A stretch of 64,000 nucleotides of DNA from NCBI RefSeq assembly GCF_001695855.1, contig NZ_MBSS01000001.1:558001-622000 (forward strand), given 5' to 3'. This document shows, piece after piece, positions 30,164-38,171 of this stretch. The position numbers and the translations under genes are program-made. Every line of letters starts with the position of its first letter. The stretch's first letter is position 1. Source of the DNA: Ensifer sp. LC163. GTDB lineage: Bacteria; Pseudomonadota; Alphaproteobacteria; Rhizobiales; Rhizobiaceae. The notes under the pieces were generated by a model. That model was not told where the DNA came from. It worked only from the letters and a program-made list of their open reading frames with translations, and ran no database searches.

Positions 30164-30379
30164 ATGGCCGAAACTGGCACTGTAAAATTCTTCAACACCG
30201 ACAAGGGCTTTGGTTTCATCAAGCCTGACAACGGTGGTGCGGATATCTTCGTACACATTTCCGCTGTCCAGGCTTCCGGCCTGAACGGCCTGTCGGAAAA
30301 TCAGAAGGTAAGCTTCGACACCGAACCGGATCGCCGCGGCAAAGGCCCGAAGGCGGTCAACCTGCAGATCTCCGGCTAA
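30164..30379 (+). CDS. cold-shock domain protein (CspA family)
   Basis: A 71-residue single cold-shock domain. It has the two RNA-binding motifs RNP1 (KGFGFI, 14-19) and RNP2 (IFVHISA, 28-34). It probably acts as an RNA chaperone that loosens secondary structure; individual Csp paralogues may respond to cold or growth phase. AAAGGA precedes the ATG. The long AT-rich leader upstream suggests post-transcriptional control, as for other csp genes. An intrinsic terminator follows at 30411. Confidence 0.95.
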   Translation: MAETGTVKFFNTDKGFGFIKPDNGGADIFVHISAVQASGLNGLSENQKVSFDTEPDRRGKGPKAVNLQISG

Positions 30380-30410
30380 CACCGGTTCTGCTGAAAGATT
30401 CAAGTTGAAG

Positions 30411-30435
30411 CCCGGCAGTGATGCCGGGTTTTTTT
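30411..30435 (+). terminator. cold-shock gene terminator
   Basis: CCCGGC-agtgat-GCCGGG followed by seven Ts, 31 bases after the stop codon. Confidence 0.9.
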
Positions 30436-30523
30436 GTTCAGGCTCCGTTCAGTTTGGCACGGTTAACCTTCTTTCATCATGAAGGCCGGAACCGGATCCG
30501 GGCCATGCATAGGATTGAAGCCA

Positions 30524-30955
30524 ATGAACAAGTTCATCAAAGCGGCGGTTCTCTCGATCATCGCAGCCACCTCGGTTCTCCCGACCCTCAGCACCGCTGA
30601 GGCCGGTGACTGGGACCGCCGGAATGATCACAGCGACGCATGGGCGGCAGGCGCAGCAGGCCTGGTCGCGGGCACGCTCATCGGCGGCGCGATCGCCTCG
30701 CAGCCGCGTTACAGCGAGCGCGTCTATATCGATCCGGAACCTGATTATTACGAGCCGCGCCCGGTCTACCGTCCGCGCCCCGTCTATCGCCCGCGCCCGG
30801 TTGTCATTGACAACTATGGCGGCGGCTACGGTTCGCTCGAGCCCTGGACCCCGTCCTGGTACCGTTATTGCTCGCAGCGTTACCGCTCGTTCAACCCGGA
30901 CAACGGCACGTTCCGCGGCTACGACGGCCGCAGCTACTTCTGCGACGCAGGCTGA
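30524..30955 (+). CDS. BA14K family secreted protein
   Basis: A 143-residue exported protein. The signal peptide ends at AEA-GD near residue 27. An Ala/Gly-rich hydrophobic helix (WAAGAAGLVAGTLIGGAIAS) follows, then a proline-rich repeat in which PVYRPR occurs in tandem (about 78-92). The C-terminal BA14K motif is WYRYCSQRYRSFNPDNGTFRGYDGRSYFC. The Brucella BA14K protein is an immunoreactive lectin-like envelope protein. The start at ATG 30524 has AGGA upstream. A strong terminator follows. Confidence 0.88.
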   Translation: MNKFIKAAVLSIIAATSVLPTLSTAEAGDWDRRNDHSDAWAAGAAGLVAGTLIGGAIASQPRYSERVYIDPEPDYYEPRPVYRPRPVYRPRPVVIDNYGGGYGSLEPWTPSWYRYCSQRYRSFNPDNGTFRGYDGRSYFCDAG

Positions 30956-30976
30956 TACAAACCCCGTCACGCGGGC

Positions 30977-31014
30977 AAAAAAAGCGCATGCCTCCCCGGG
31001 GGCATGCGTTTTTT
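30977..31014. terminator. BA14K gene terminator, bidirectional
   Basis: CGCATGCC pairs with GGCATGCG; As precede the stem and TTTTTT follows it, 22 bases after the BA14K stop. Confidence 0.85.
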
Positions 31015-31060
31015 CATTGCTGTCGACCGATATCCTGCAAGCAGAATGCCGGACGTGACT

Positions 31061-31159
31061 GCGCCGCGCGCCTGTTCAGGCGCGCAAAGGTCGCTGTAAA
31101 ACTTTGATTTTCTGCATAATTTTGTCCCCAAATCGATTCCGATTTAAGGAATTATGCAG
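31061..31159 (-). repeat. B-type (RIME-like) repeat, copy 2
   Basis: Contains CGCGCCTG-ttcag-GCGCGC, then gtcgctgtaaaac and tgcataatttt...aaatcgattccgatttaaggaattatgca, in the same order and orientation as the copy at 18562-18669. Confidence 0.8.
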
Positions 31160-31165
31160 GAGGGG

Positions 31166-31807
31166 TCAGAGACCCCGCAAATAGGGATTGGTGCGCCGCT
31201 CCTCGCCGATCTGACCGCCAGGACCGTGCCCGCAGATGAAACCGACCTGATCACCAAGCGGCAGGATCTTGTCGCGTATGGAATCGAGCAGTTGCTGGTG
31301 GTTGCCGCCGGGAAGATCGGTTCGGCCAATCGAGCCGTGAAACAGCACGTCGCCGACATGGGCGAAATTCTGCGCCCGGTTGAAATAGACCACATGGCCA
31401 GGCGCATGGCCGGGGCAATGCAGGACTTCGAACACATGGTTGCCGAAGGCGACGGTATCGCCGTCTTCCAGCCACTGGTCGGGCACGACGTTTTCGACCT
31501 TCATCGCCAGCCCGAATTTCTCTGCCTGCTCTTCGAGCCGCGACAGCAGCGGCAGATCGTCCTTGTGCGGACCGATGATCGAAAGCCCGAGCGCTTCCTT
31601 CAGTTCCTTGGCGCCGCCGGCATGGTCGATGTGGCCGTGCGTCAGCCAGATCGCCTTCAGCGTGATGCCGTTCTCCTGGATGGTCTGCAGGATCACGTCA
31701 ACGTCGCCGCCGGGATCGACAATCACGCCTTCCTTGGTTTCAGCGTCGAAGAGAACCGTGCAGTTCTGCTGGAAATGAGTAACCGGGATAATGCCCGCCT
31801 GTAGCAT
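31166..31807 (-). CDS. metallo-beta-lactamase fold hydrolase (glyoxalase II-like)
   Basis: A 213-residue MBL-fold protein similar to YcbL-type type II glyoxalases. The metal motif THGHIDH places H57, H59, D61 and H62, and further ligands are His in HCPGHAPGH, Asp in VGDVLFHGS and His in ICGHGPGG. It probably hydrolyses S-lactoylglutathione or a related thioester. It lacks the C-terminal substrate domain of full GloB, as usual for YcbL. The stop codon comes within ten bases of a repeat element. The start ATG 31807 gives family length, although no strong ribosome site is visible. Confidence 0.9.
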   Translation of the reverse strand: MLQAGIIPVTHFQQNCTVLFDAETKEGVIVDPGGDVDVILQTIQENGITLKAIWLTHGHIDHAGGAKELKEALGLSIIGPHKDDLPLLSRLEEQAEKFGLAMKVENVVPDQWLEDGDTVAFGNHVFEVLHCPGHAPGHVVYFNRAQNFAHVGDVLFHGSIGRTDLPGGNHQQLLDSIRDKILPLGDQVGFICGHGPGGQIGEERRTNPYLRGL

Positions 31808-31876
31808 GCCGTCTGTGCCTCACTCAGATGTCGTTGGCACACCTATAGCGCCAAACGGCATCAGACACAGCGCGAA

Positions 31877-32041
31877 TTAACGCAGGCTTGCAATTTCCGC
31901 AGAGGGGAGGTGGGGTGTCGGGAATTGTACAGTGGCGAGCAACAGGGCCGAGACAAGCAACTCGGCGGCAACGACGATGGCCACCACCGGGCGCAATGCG
32001 TTGACGGCGGGGTTTATCGGATTAACAGCTGAATTCGACAT
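31877..32041 (-). CDS. 54-residue single-pass membrane protein
   Basis: A very small protein starting at ATG 32041, chosen because GGGAGG stands six bases upstream. Residues 16-38 (ALRPVVAIVVAAELLVSALLL) form one transmembrane helix; the flanks are a polar N-terminus (MSNSAVNPINPAV) and a Pro-containing tail. I recognise no family. The strong ribosome site is the main evidence that it is expressed. It is divergent from the SH3/DUF1236 gene, with about 245 bases between starts. Confidence 0.55.
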   Translation of the reverse strand: MSNSAVNPINPAVNALRPVVAIVVAAELLVSALLLATVQFPTPHLPSAEIASLR

Positions 32042-32286
32042 TGAACCTCCCTCTCCTGCCTGCGCTCGCCTTCTTCGCGCGGGCATACCGCTGATCGTTT
32101 GCCGCAAGCGCCCTGCCCGACATAGACAGGAAGAGCACCTCGATCGCGAAACGGTTCCCTTAGGCTAACGCCGGGTTGAACCGCTGCAGTTTGAGTATGT
32201 CGCATCTTCACATTTCGTGACGTTACCGGGGGAACATCCCCACCATCGCCGCGTTTGCCCCTCAGCCATAAAGAAGGAGCATGATG

Positions 32287-32910
32287 ATGAAGAACCTTAC
32301 CAGCCCCCTGTTGCGAACTGCCGCGGCTGCAGGTTTCGTACTCGTAGCTGGCACTTCGGCAGCCTTCGCAGCCATGACCGCCACAACCGTCACTGACCTC
32401 AATGTCCGCGCCGGCCCGGGCCCGCAATATCCGACCGTTGGTTTGGCCACACGTGGCAGCATTGCGGTCCTTGATGGCTGCATCGAAGGCAGCAAGTGGT
32501 GCCGCATCGACGTCAACGGCCTTCGCGGCTGGGTCTATGCCCAATATCTGACAACCGATTTCGACGGCTCGGCCGTCGTCGTTCAGGATCGACGCTCCGA
32601 CCTTGCAGTCCCGGTCGTGACCTATGAGGCGCAAGCTGGCGATCCGCCACTGCCGGCACCGGGCGACGAGTTGCTTGGCCCTGTGGAAGACGTCGAGCCC
32701 ATCGTACCGCCGGACACCGTACGGACCTATATCACCACCAACCCTGGCAAAACCATCTATCTCGACGGCGAAGTCGTTGTCGGCGCCGAACTGCCGCAAG
32801 CGGTCGAAGTGCGCCGGGTGCCGGACTACGACTACGATTATGTCAGCATCAACGGCCAGCCTGTTCTGGTCGAGCCGGCAACGCGCCGTATCGTTTACGT
32901 CTATCGCTAA
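32287..32910 (+). CDS. secreted SH3b and DUF1236 domain protein
   Basis: A 207-residue exported protein. A signal peptide ends near AAFA (residue 27). A bacterial SH3 domain (about 30-90) follows, with TDLNVRAGPGPQYPTVG and a CRIDVNGLRGWVYAQYL ending. A linker leads to a C-terminal DUF1236 motif (VRRVPDYDYDYVSINGQPVLVEPATRRIVYV). SH3b domains usually bind cell-wall peptides, so it is probably a periplasmic envelope protein. Three ATGs overlap at 32281, 32284 and 32287; GGAG at 32276 best fits 32287. Confidence 0.85.
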   Translation: MKNLTSPLLRTAAAAGFVLVAGTSAAFAAMTATTVTDLNVRAGPGPQYPTVGLATRGSIAVLDGCIEGSKWCRIDVNGLRGWVYAQYLTTDFDGSAVVVQDRRSDLAVPVVTYEAQAGDPPLPAPGDELLGPVEDVEPIVPPDTVRTYITTNPGKTIYLDGEVVVGAELPQAVEVRRVPDYDYDYVSINGQPVLVEPATRRIVYVYR

Positions 32911-33246
32911 ACGCCGCGCCCAATCAGAGGCAAAACGCCCAACCAGCTCCAGCGGACCTTGGCCGCTGGAGTTCTCGTTTGCACTGCAGCGAATCAGTGG
33001 TTGCACACCCAGCTCGGCGAAAACAGTGTCCGAACGTTGTAGTAATTCTGTCGTCTTCTGCCTTTTAGAGCTCGATAATTGCCGTTTTCGGCATGAAACG
33101 GCAACATTTTAGCGAGCAAAGCCTTCCTGCGCCGCCGCCGTCACTTCGCCAAATTGACAAGAGTCCAGATTCGGTCTCAACCTATCCTTGCCGGATCATC
33201 GGCATTTGGCGGCTCGTCTTCGGCGGGCCTTGATACGGAGGGATCA

Positions 33247-33513
33247 ATGGAAGCATTAATGCCAATCATTACCCAATTGATCGCGGGGGCGGCCGGCGGA
33301 AACGCAGCCAGCGCAGTCTTGAAGCAAGGGGCATTCAGTGTCGTCGCACGCACGATCGTCGGCGCTATCGGCGGCCTCGGCGGAGGATTCCTGATCCAGA
33401 TGCTCGGCGGCGAAACAGCCGCGACTGGTCTTGCCATGCAGGCGCTTGGCGGGCTCGTCGGCGGCGGCGTGTTGAGCGGCATCGTCGGTCAGTTCCTCGG
33501 CAAGCAAGCCTGA
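33247..33513 (+). CDS. 88-residue glycine-rich membrane protein
   Basis: A small hydrophobic protein beginning MEALMPIITQLIAGAAGGNAASAVL, with two Gly-rich hydrophobic stretches (TIVGAIGGLGGGFLIQMLGG and ALGGLVGGGVLSGIVGQFLG). These repeated small-residue (glycine-zipper-like) spacings suggest packed membrane helices or oligomers. A strong GGAGG site five bases before ATG 33247 supports expression; the frame extends 31 codons upstream but without a site. Similar short proteins occur in other Rhizobiales genomes, with no assigned function. A terminator follows. Confidence 0.7.
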   Translation: MEALMPIITQLIAGAAGGNAASAVLKQGAFSVVARTIVGAIGGLGGGFLIQMLGGETAATGLAMQALGGLVGGGVLSGIVGQFLGKQA

Positions 33514-33542
33514 CGCCTTCCGGACGATATCCGTAGCAAGAC

Positions 33543-33567
33543 AAAAGGCGGCCCATGGCCGCCTTTT
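33543..33567. terminator. bidirectional terminator after the 88-residue membrane protein
   Basis: AAAAGGCGGCC-cat-GGCCGCCTTTT is a near-perfect palindrome with T-runs on both strands, 30 bases after the stop. Confidence 0.88.
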
Positions 33568-33575
33568 CTGCATTC

Positions 33576-33646
33576 TACTGCATAATTCCTTAAATCGGGA
33601 TCGATTTACAGCGCCGCGCGTCTATTTAGACGCGCGGCGCCGTAGC
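33576..33646 (+). repeat. B-type (RIME-like) repeat, copy 3, internally shortened
   Basis: Has tactgcataattccttaaatcg and the GCCGCGCGTC-tatttaGACGCGCGGC palindrome, but lacks the middle segment found in the copy at 52239-52346, giving about 70 bp instead of about 105. Confidence 0.75.
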
Positions 33647-33654
33647 GAGGCGGA

Positions 33655-34545
33655 TTATTCGGCCGCCGCAGCAACCGGATAGACTTCCTTCATATAGTCG
33701 TTCATCAGCGTTTCGCAGATGGTTGCCGGCGTGAAGCGATAGGGGCCGATCTCGGAAACCGGCGTGACCTCGGCGGCGGAACCGGTGAGGAAGCACTCGC
33801 TGAAATCAGACAGTTCTTCCGGCATGATCACCCGTTCGACCACCTGGTAGCCGCGGCGCTTGGCAAGCTCGATCACCGTGCGCCGTGTGATGCCGTCGAG
33901 GAAGCAGTCCGGAACCGGCGTGTGGATCACGCCGTCCTTGACGAAGAAGATGTTGGCGCCGGTTGCTTCCGCCACCTGACCGCGATAGTCGAGCATCATC
34001 GCGTCGGCATAGCCCTTGGCTTCCGCCGCATGCTTGGAAATGGTGCAGATCATGTAGAGGCCGGCAGCCTTCGACTTCGACGGCGCCGTCTTCGGATCCG
34101 GGCGGCGCCATTCGGCGATATCGAGACGAATGCCCTTGAGCTTTTCGGCCGGGTTGAAATAGCTGCCCCATTGCCAGATGGCGATCGCCACGTTGATGCG
34201 GTTGCTCTGGGCCGAAACACCCATCATCTCGCTGCCGCGCCAGGCGATCGGCCGGGCATAGGCTTCGGAAAAGCCCTGGCGCTTCAAAAGCTCGACGCTT
34301 GCCGCATCCAGTTCTTCGACCGTATAGGGAATCTTGAAGCCGAGGATTTCGGCGGAGTTGTGAAGGCGCTGGTTGTGCTCGGTGAGCTTGAAGATGCGCC
34401 CGCCATAGGCGCGTTCGCCTTCGAATACCGCACTTGCGTAGTGCAGACCGTGGGTCAGCACATGGATCTTGGCGTCTTTCCACGCGACGAACTCGCCATT
34501 GAACCAGATCTCGCCGTCCAACTGATCAAAAGGAACCGCTGCCAT
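33655..34545 (-). CDS. ilvE: branched-chain amino acid aminotransferase
   Basis: A 296-residue fold-type IV PLP enzyme catalysing the last step of Leu, Ile and Val synthesis. It shows DAKIHVLTHGLHYASAVFEGERAY near the N-terminus, GVSAQSNRINVAIAIWQWG in the centre and the PLP-phosphate-binding YRGQVAEATGANIFFVKDG. The catalytic Lys is in the KSKAAGLYM segment. Length and motifs fit IlvE rather than D-amino acid aminotransferase or aminodeoxychorismate lyase. It is divergent from a MarR regulator, with a large AT-rich palindrome between them. Confidence 0.93.
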   Translation of the reverse strand: MAAVPFDQLDGEIWFNGEFVAWKDAKIHVLTHGLHYASAVFEGERAYGGRIFKLTEHNQRLHNSAEILGFKIPYTVEELDAASVELLKRQGFSEAYARPIAWRGSEMMGVSAQSNRINVAIAIWQWGSYFNPAEKLKGIRLDIAEWRRPDPKTAPSKSKAAGLYMICTISKHAAEAKGYADAMMLDYRGQVAEATGANIFFVKDGVIHTPVPDCFLDGITRRTVIELAKRRGYQVVERVIMPEELSDFSECFLTGSAAEVTPVSEIGPYRFTPATICETLMNDYMKEVYPVAAAAE

Positions 34546-34740
34546 GATGTCGTCCTCCGGCGCTTGTGCGCCATTCTTGCTGTTGATTATCTTCCCGCTT
34601 TCAGTTTATCGGCAAACTGATTGTGGGAAAATTCAATTTCGAGATTTTGGATTTGCGATCAGTGCGGCGCGGCATATCCTCCCGAGGTGTTACCGCCGCC
34701 AAATGTCTCGCTTACCGAGCATGGACGCTACCAACGCGGT

Positions 34741-34771
34741 AAAAATATGTCAATAAAGCTGACATATTTTT
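34741..34771. promoter_or_regulatory. large AT-rich palindrome, probable operator of the MarR gene
   Basis: AAAAATATGTCA and TGACATATTTTT are exact complements around a 7-base centre. It lies 46 bases before the MarR GTG start and 196 bases before the ilvE start, a position that suits a MarR operator controlling its own gene and perhaps ilvE. Confidence 0.6.
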
Positions 34772-34816
34772 CCGATTGTTTCGTAAGTTGCAACTTGGCT
34801 GAAAGGAAATGACCGC

Positions 34817-35299
34817 GTGGCCGGCCAATCCAAAGAAGACAACCGATATGTGGCCGACACGGTCGCGCATGACGATGATACGATCGACTTCGAAATCATC
34901 GAGCTGCTTTTCTTCGCCTATCGCGACTTCACCTCCGATCCGGATGCGATCCTCGAAAAGAGCGGCTTCGGCCGCGCGCATCATCGCGTCGTGCATTTCG
35001 TCGACCGCGAGCCGGGCATGACCGTGGCAGACCTGCTCGACACGCTCAAGATCACCAAGCAGAGCCTTGCCCGCGTGCTCAAGCAACTGATCGATTCCGG
35101 TTATATCCGGCAAGTTACAGGGCCCGAGGACCGGCGCCAGCGCATGCTCTACACCACCGAGGAAGGTCAGGCGCTCGCACGCGCGCTTGCCGAGCCACAG
35201 TCCCGCCGCATAGCCGATGCATTGGCAAAGACGGGTCCCGGCGCACGCGACACCGTCAAGCGCTTCCTTGCCTGCATGAAGAACGGCGCCGGGGACTGA
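34817..35299 (+). CDS. MarR family transcriptional regulator
   Basis: A 160-residue winged-helix regulator. The DNA-binding core reads GMTVADLLDTLKITKQSLARVLKQLIDSGYIRQVTGPEDRRQRMLYTTEEG, including the recognition helix and the wing DRRQ, typical of MarR. The N-terminus (HDDDTIDFEIIELLFFAYRDF) is the dimerisation helix. It starts at GTG 34817 with AGGAA upstream; no ATG suits. It is followed after 45 bases by a response-regulator gene in the same direction, and the two may be co-transcribed. Effector unknown. Confidence 0.9.
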   Translation: MAGQSKEDNRYVADTVAHDDDTIDFEIIELLFFAYRDFTSDPDAILEKSGFGRAHHRVVHFVDREPGMTVADLLDTLKITKQSLARVLKQLIDSGYIRQVTGPEDRRQRMLYTTEEGQALARALAEPQSRRIADALAKTGPGARDTVKRFLACMKNGAGD

Positions 35300-35344
35300 A
35301 ATGTCGAAAGCCCGCGATCGGCGGGCGACGGGGGAAAGCTAGGC

Positions 35345-36046
35345 ATGACAACAAAAGCGACAGTCTCCGACGATGCCGCCCATCTTCTGGTCGTCGACGA
35401 CGACAGGCGCATCCGCGATCTGCTCAATCGCTATCTGGTCGAACAGGGTTTTCGCGTCACGACCGCCGCCGACGCCGATGAAGCGCGACGCAAGCTCGTC
35501 GGTCTCGATTTCGACCTCTTGATCGTCGATGTGATGATGCCCGGCGAAAGCGGCATTTCCCTGACGCAGAGCCTGCGCCAGATCAAGACAGTGCCGATCC
35601 TGATGCTGACGGCGCTGGCGGAATCGAATTCCCGCATCGAAGGCCTTGAAGCCGGCGCCGACGATTATCTCTCCAAGCCCTTCGAGCCACGCGAACTGGT
35701 GCTGCGCATCAGCAATATCCTGCGGCGCAACCAGCCCGCGCAGGCGCCCAAGGTTGACCAGGTGATCTTCGGTCCCTACACCTTCTCCGTGGTGCGCAAG
35801 GAGCTTCGCCGCGGCGCCGATCACATCCGCCTCACCGACCGTGAGCAGGAAATCATGACACTGTTCTCGCAACGCGCCGGCGAGACGATCCCCCGGCACG
35901 AACTGATCGGCGACGACGCCGAGGTCGGCGAGCGTACCATCGACGTCCAGATCAATCGCCTGAGGCGCAAGATCGAGGACGATCCTTCCAATCCCGTTTG
36001 GCTGCAGACGGTCCGCGGCATCGGCTACAGGCTGAGCGTGGACTAG
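35345..36046 (+). CDS. OmpR/PhoB-family response regulator
   Basis: A 233-residue two-component regulator. The receiver domain (about 12-125) has the acidic pair in VVDDDR, phospho-acceptor Asp62 in LLIVDVMMPGE and the conserved Lys in YLSKPFEP. The C-terminal winged helix (about 135-230) contains LTDREQEIMTLFSQRAGETIPRHELIG and the recognition region ERTIDVQINRLRRKIEDDP. It resembles the PetR-like regulators of Rhizobiales. The TAG stop lies at 36044-36046, where the repeat 36044-36148 begins. The sensor kinase gene follows 139 bases on. Confidence 0.93.
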   Translation: MTTKATVSDDAAHLLVVDDDRRIRDLLNRYLVEQGFRVTTAADADEARRKLVGLDFDLLIVDVMMPGESGISLTQSLRQIKTVPILMLTALAESNSRIEGLEAGADDYLSKPFEPRELVLRISNILRRNQPAQAPKVDQVIFGPYTFSVVRKELRRGADHIRLTDREQEIMTLFSQRAGETIPRHELIGDDAEVGERTIDVQINRLRRKIEDDPSNPVWLQTVRGIGYRLSVD

Positions 36047-36148
36047 AGCATGTCGCGCAAAAGTGCGCAGCGGTTTTGCGATAACGACATGCGCAGATAC
36101 AAGAAATTAAAGCGCAAGGAGCGAATCGAAGAGATCGCGACGCGCTTC
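36044..36148 (+). repeat. A-type dispersed repeat, copy 2, inside the two-component gene pair
   Basis: Almost the same as 326-428 for its first 50 bases. The first three bases of the repeat are also the stop codon of the response-regulator gene. Confidence 0.85.
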
Positions 36149-36185
36149 AGAGTGGCGATCCTTTCGATGAGCGCAGCGGAAACCG

Positions 36186-37568
36186 ATGGCAAGCTTTGAC
36201 AGCATCCGGCGCGAGGCGGCAAACGCGACCGACAACCCGTGGAAGCGCTTCACCCGCTGGCTGCGCCGGCGATTGCCGATGGGGCTTTATGCCCGCTCGC
36301 TGCTTATCGTCATCATCCCGATGGTGCTGCTGCAGTCGGTTGTCGCCTTCGTCTTCATGGAGCGACACTGGCAATTGGTGACGCAGCGCCTCTCGGCCGC
36401 CGTCACCGGCGACGTCGCTGCGATCGTCGATCTGATCGCCACCTTCCCCGCCGATCGCGATATCTCCGAAATCGTCCGCATCGCCCGCGACCAGCTCGAT
36501 CTCAGCATCTCGGTCGAACCGGGCGGCGAACTGCCGCCGCCGCGGCCAAAGCCGTTCTTCGAAATCCTCGATCAGATTCTGAGCGAGGAGATTTCCAGTC
36601 AGATCCGCCGCCCCTTCTGGATCGACACGGTCGGCAATTCCAACCTTGTCGAAATCCGCATCAAGCTCGACGACGGCCGCATGCTCCGGGTCTATGCCCG
36701 ACGCAACCAGGCCTACGCCTCCAACACGCATATCTTCATCGTCTGGATGGTCGGCACCTCGCTCGTGCTGCTGTCGATCGCCATCCTGTTCCTGCGCGGA
36801 CAGATCCGGCCGATCCTGGCTTTGACCAAAGCGGCAGAGAGTTTCGGCAAAGGCCAGAAGATCGACGACTTCGCGCCGCGCGGCGCCGATGAAATTCGCC
36901 GCGCCGGCCTCGCCTTCATCCAGATGCGCGAGCGCATCGAGCGCCAGATCGAGCAGCGCACGGCCATGCTCACCGGCGTCAGCCACGACCTTCGAACCAT
37001 CCTGACCCGCTTCAGGCTGCAACTGGCGCTGGCCGGCAACAACCCGGACCTCGAGAGCCTCAATCAGGATGTCGACGACATGCAGAACATGCTCGAAGGC
37101 TACCTCGCCTTCGCCCGTGGCGAGGCGGAGGAAGACGTCGGGCAATTGAAGCTCAGCGACCTGATGACGCGCCTTGCCGCCGAGGCCGAACTGCACGGCA
37201 AGACTCTGACCACCTCGATCGAGGGCGAGGATGAGGTCCGCGTCCGACCGAACGCCTTCACGCGCCTCGTCGCAAACCTCGCATCCAACGCCTACCGCTA
37301 CGCCAACCGGGTCAACATCGACGCACGCCACAGCGCCAAATGGGTGACGATCACCGTCGACGACGACGGCCCCGGCATCCCGGAGCGCTCGCGCGAGGAT
37401 GTGTTCAAGCCGTTCTTCCGCCTGGACGAGGCGCGCAACCTCGACAGTTCAGGAACCGGTCTCGGCCTGGCGATCGCCCGCGACATCGCCCGTAGCCACG
37501 GCGGCAACGTCACGCTCGGCGACAGCCCGCTTGGCGGTCTGCGGGCAACCGTGCGCGTGCCGGCGTGA
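36186..37568 (+). CDS. sensor histidine kinase (EnvZ-like)
   Basis: A 460-residue inner-membrane kinase. One transmembrane helix is at about 37-60 and a second at about 188-208, enclosing a periplasmic sensor of about 125 residues with a Pro-rich stretch (GGELPPPRPKPFF). A HAMP domain follows. The dimerisation domain has the phospho-acceptor His267 in GVSHDLRTILTRFRLQL. The ATPase domain has the N box (LVANLASNAYRYANR), DDDGPGIP and GTGLGLAIARDI. The presumed partner is the preceding response regulator. The ribosome site is weak, and the repeat separates the two genes, so coupling may be reduced. Confidence 0.93.
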   Translation: MASFDSIRREAANATDNPWKRFTRWLRRRLPMGLYARSLLIVIIPMVLLQSVVAFVFMERHWQLVTQRLSAAVTGDVAAIVDLIATFPADRDISEIVRIARDQLDLSISVEPGGELPPPRPKPFFEILDQILSEEISSQIRRPFWIDTVGNSNLVEIRIKLDDGRMLRVYARRNQAYASNTHIFIVWMVGTSLVLLSIAILFLRGQIRPILALTKAAESFGKGQKIDDFAPRGADEIRRAGLAFIQMRERIERQIEQRTAMLTGVSHDLRTILTRFRLQLALAGNNPDLESLNQDVDDMQNMLEGYLAFARGEAEEDVGQLKLSDLMTRLAAEAELHGKTLTTSIEGEDEVRVRPNAFTRLVANLASNAYRYANRVNIDARHSAKWVTITVDDDGPGIPERSREDVFKPFFRLDEARNLDSSGTGLGLAIARDIARSHGGNVTLGDSPLGGLRATVRVPA

Positions 37569-37611
37569 TCGTGGCAAGCCGGTCAATGCTGCAAATACGG
37601 AGGTGCCTGAT

Positions 37612-38115
37612 ATGTCCGACACGCTAGACTGGGACGATTGGGAACAGCGACTGGCTCTGCACTGGGCCGATTTCAGCCATATGGACGCGGGAGCGTTCGT
37701 CGAGCAACTGGAAGCGCTGGCGGCAGAGTTGCCGGACGGCGATCCGATCGGCCTTTTCGAACGGGCATCGGCTCAGGATTCCCTCGGCAATGAGGCAAAC
37801 GCCGCACCCTTGTACCGTCAGGCGCTTGCCGGCGGCCTGTCCGGAACGCGCCGCCGCCGCGCCACCATCCAGCTTGCGAGTACGCTTCGTAATCTCGGGC
37901 AGATCGGCGAGAGCATTGCCTTGCTCGAGGCCGAGCGCACGATGCCATCAGACGAACTGGATGACGCGGTCGCCGCCTTTCTGGCGCTCTCGCTCGTCGA
38001 TGCCGGAAGGGCACGGGAAGCGGCGGGCCTGGCGCTCGGCAGGCTGGCACGCCATCTGCCCCGCTACAACGGCTCGCTCAAGCGTTATGCCGACGCCCTG
38101 CTGCCCGATGCGTGA
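37612..38115 (+). CDS. TPR-like tetratricopeptide protein
   Basis: A 167-residue cytoplasmic protein. It starts with an acidic, Trp-rich segment (MSDTLDWDDWEQRLALHWADF) and continues with paired amphipathic helices such as IGLFERASAQDSLGNEANAAPLYRQAL and RRATIQLASTLRNLGQIGESIALLEAE. These follow the tetratricopeptide pattern, as in the TPR-5 family. It is likely a protein-protein interaction module; no partner is evident. A GGAGG site seven bases upstream fixes ATG 37612. It is 43 bases downstream of the kinase gene, so it may belong to the same transcript. Confidence 0.75.
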   Translation: MSDTLDWDDWEQRLALHWADFSHMDAGAFVEQLEALAAELPDGDPIGLFERASAQDSLGNEANAAPLYRQALAGGLSGTRRRRATIQLASTLRNLGQIGESIALLEAERTMPSDELDDAVAAFLALSLVDAGRAREAAGLALGRLARHLPRYNGSLKRYADALLPDA

Positions 38116-38134
38116 GCATACCGACACAGGTCGT

Positions 38135-38165
38135 TTCCCCGAAAGCGCTGCACACTTTCGGGGAA
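38135..38165. terminator. hairpin between convergent TPR-like and phosphatase genes
   Basis: TTCCCCGAAAG pairs exactly with CTTTCGGGGAA around a 9-base loop. It lies between two convergent stop codons; T-content after the stem is low. Confidence 0.6.
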
Positions 38166-38171
38166 CAGGCT

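Noticed and set aside
29662-30228. 188-codon plus-strand frame upstream of and overlapping the cold-shock gene
   Set aside because: It overlaps the cold-shock gene in another frame, has no ribosome site and reads like AT-rich non-coding sequence.
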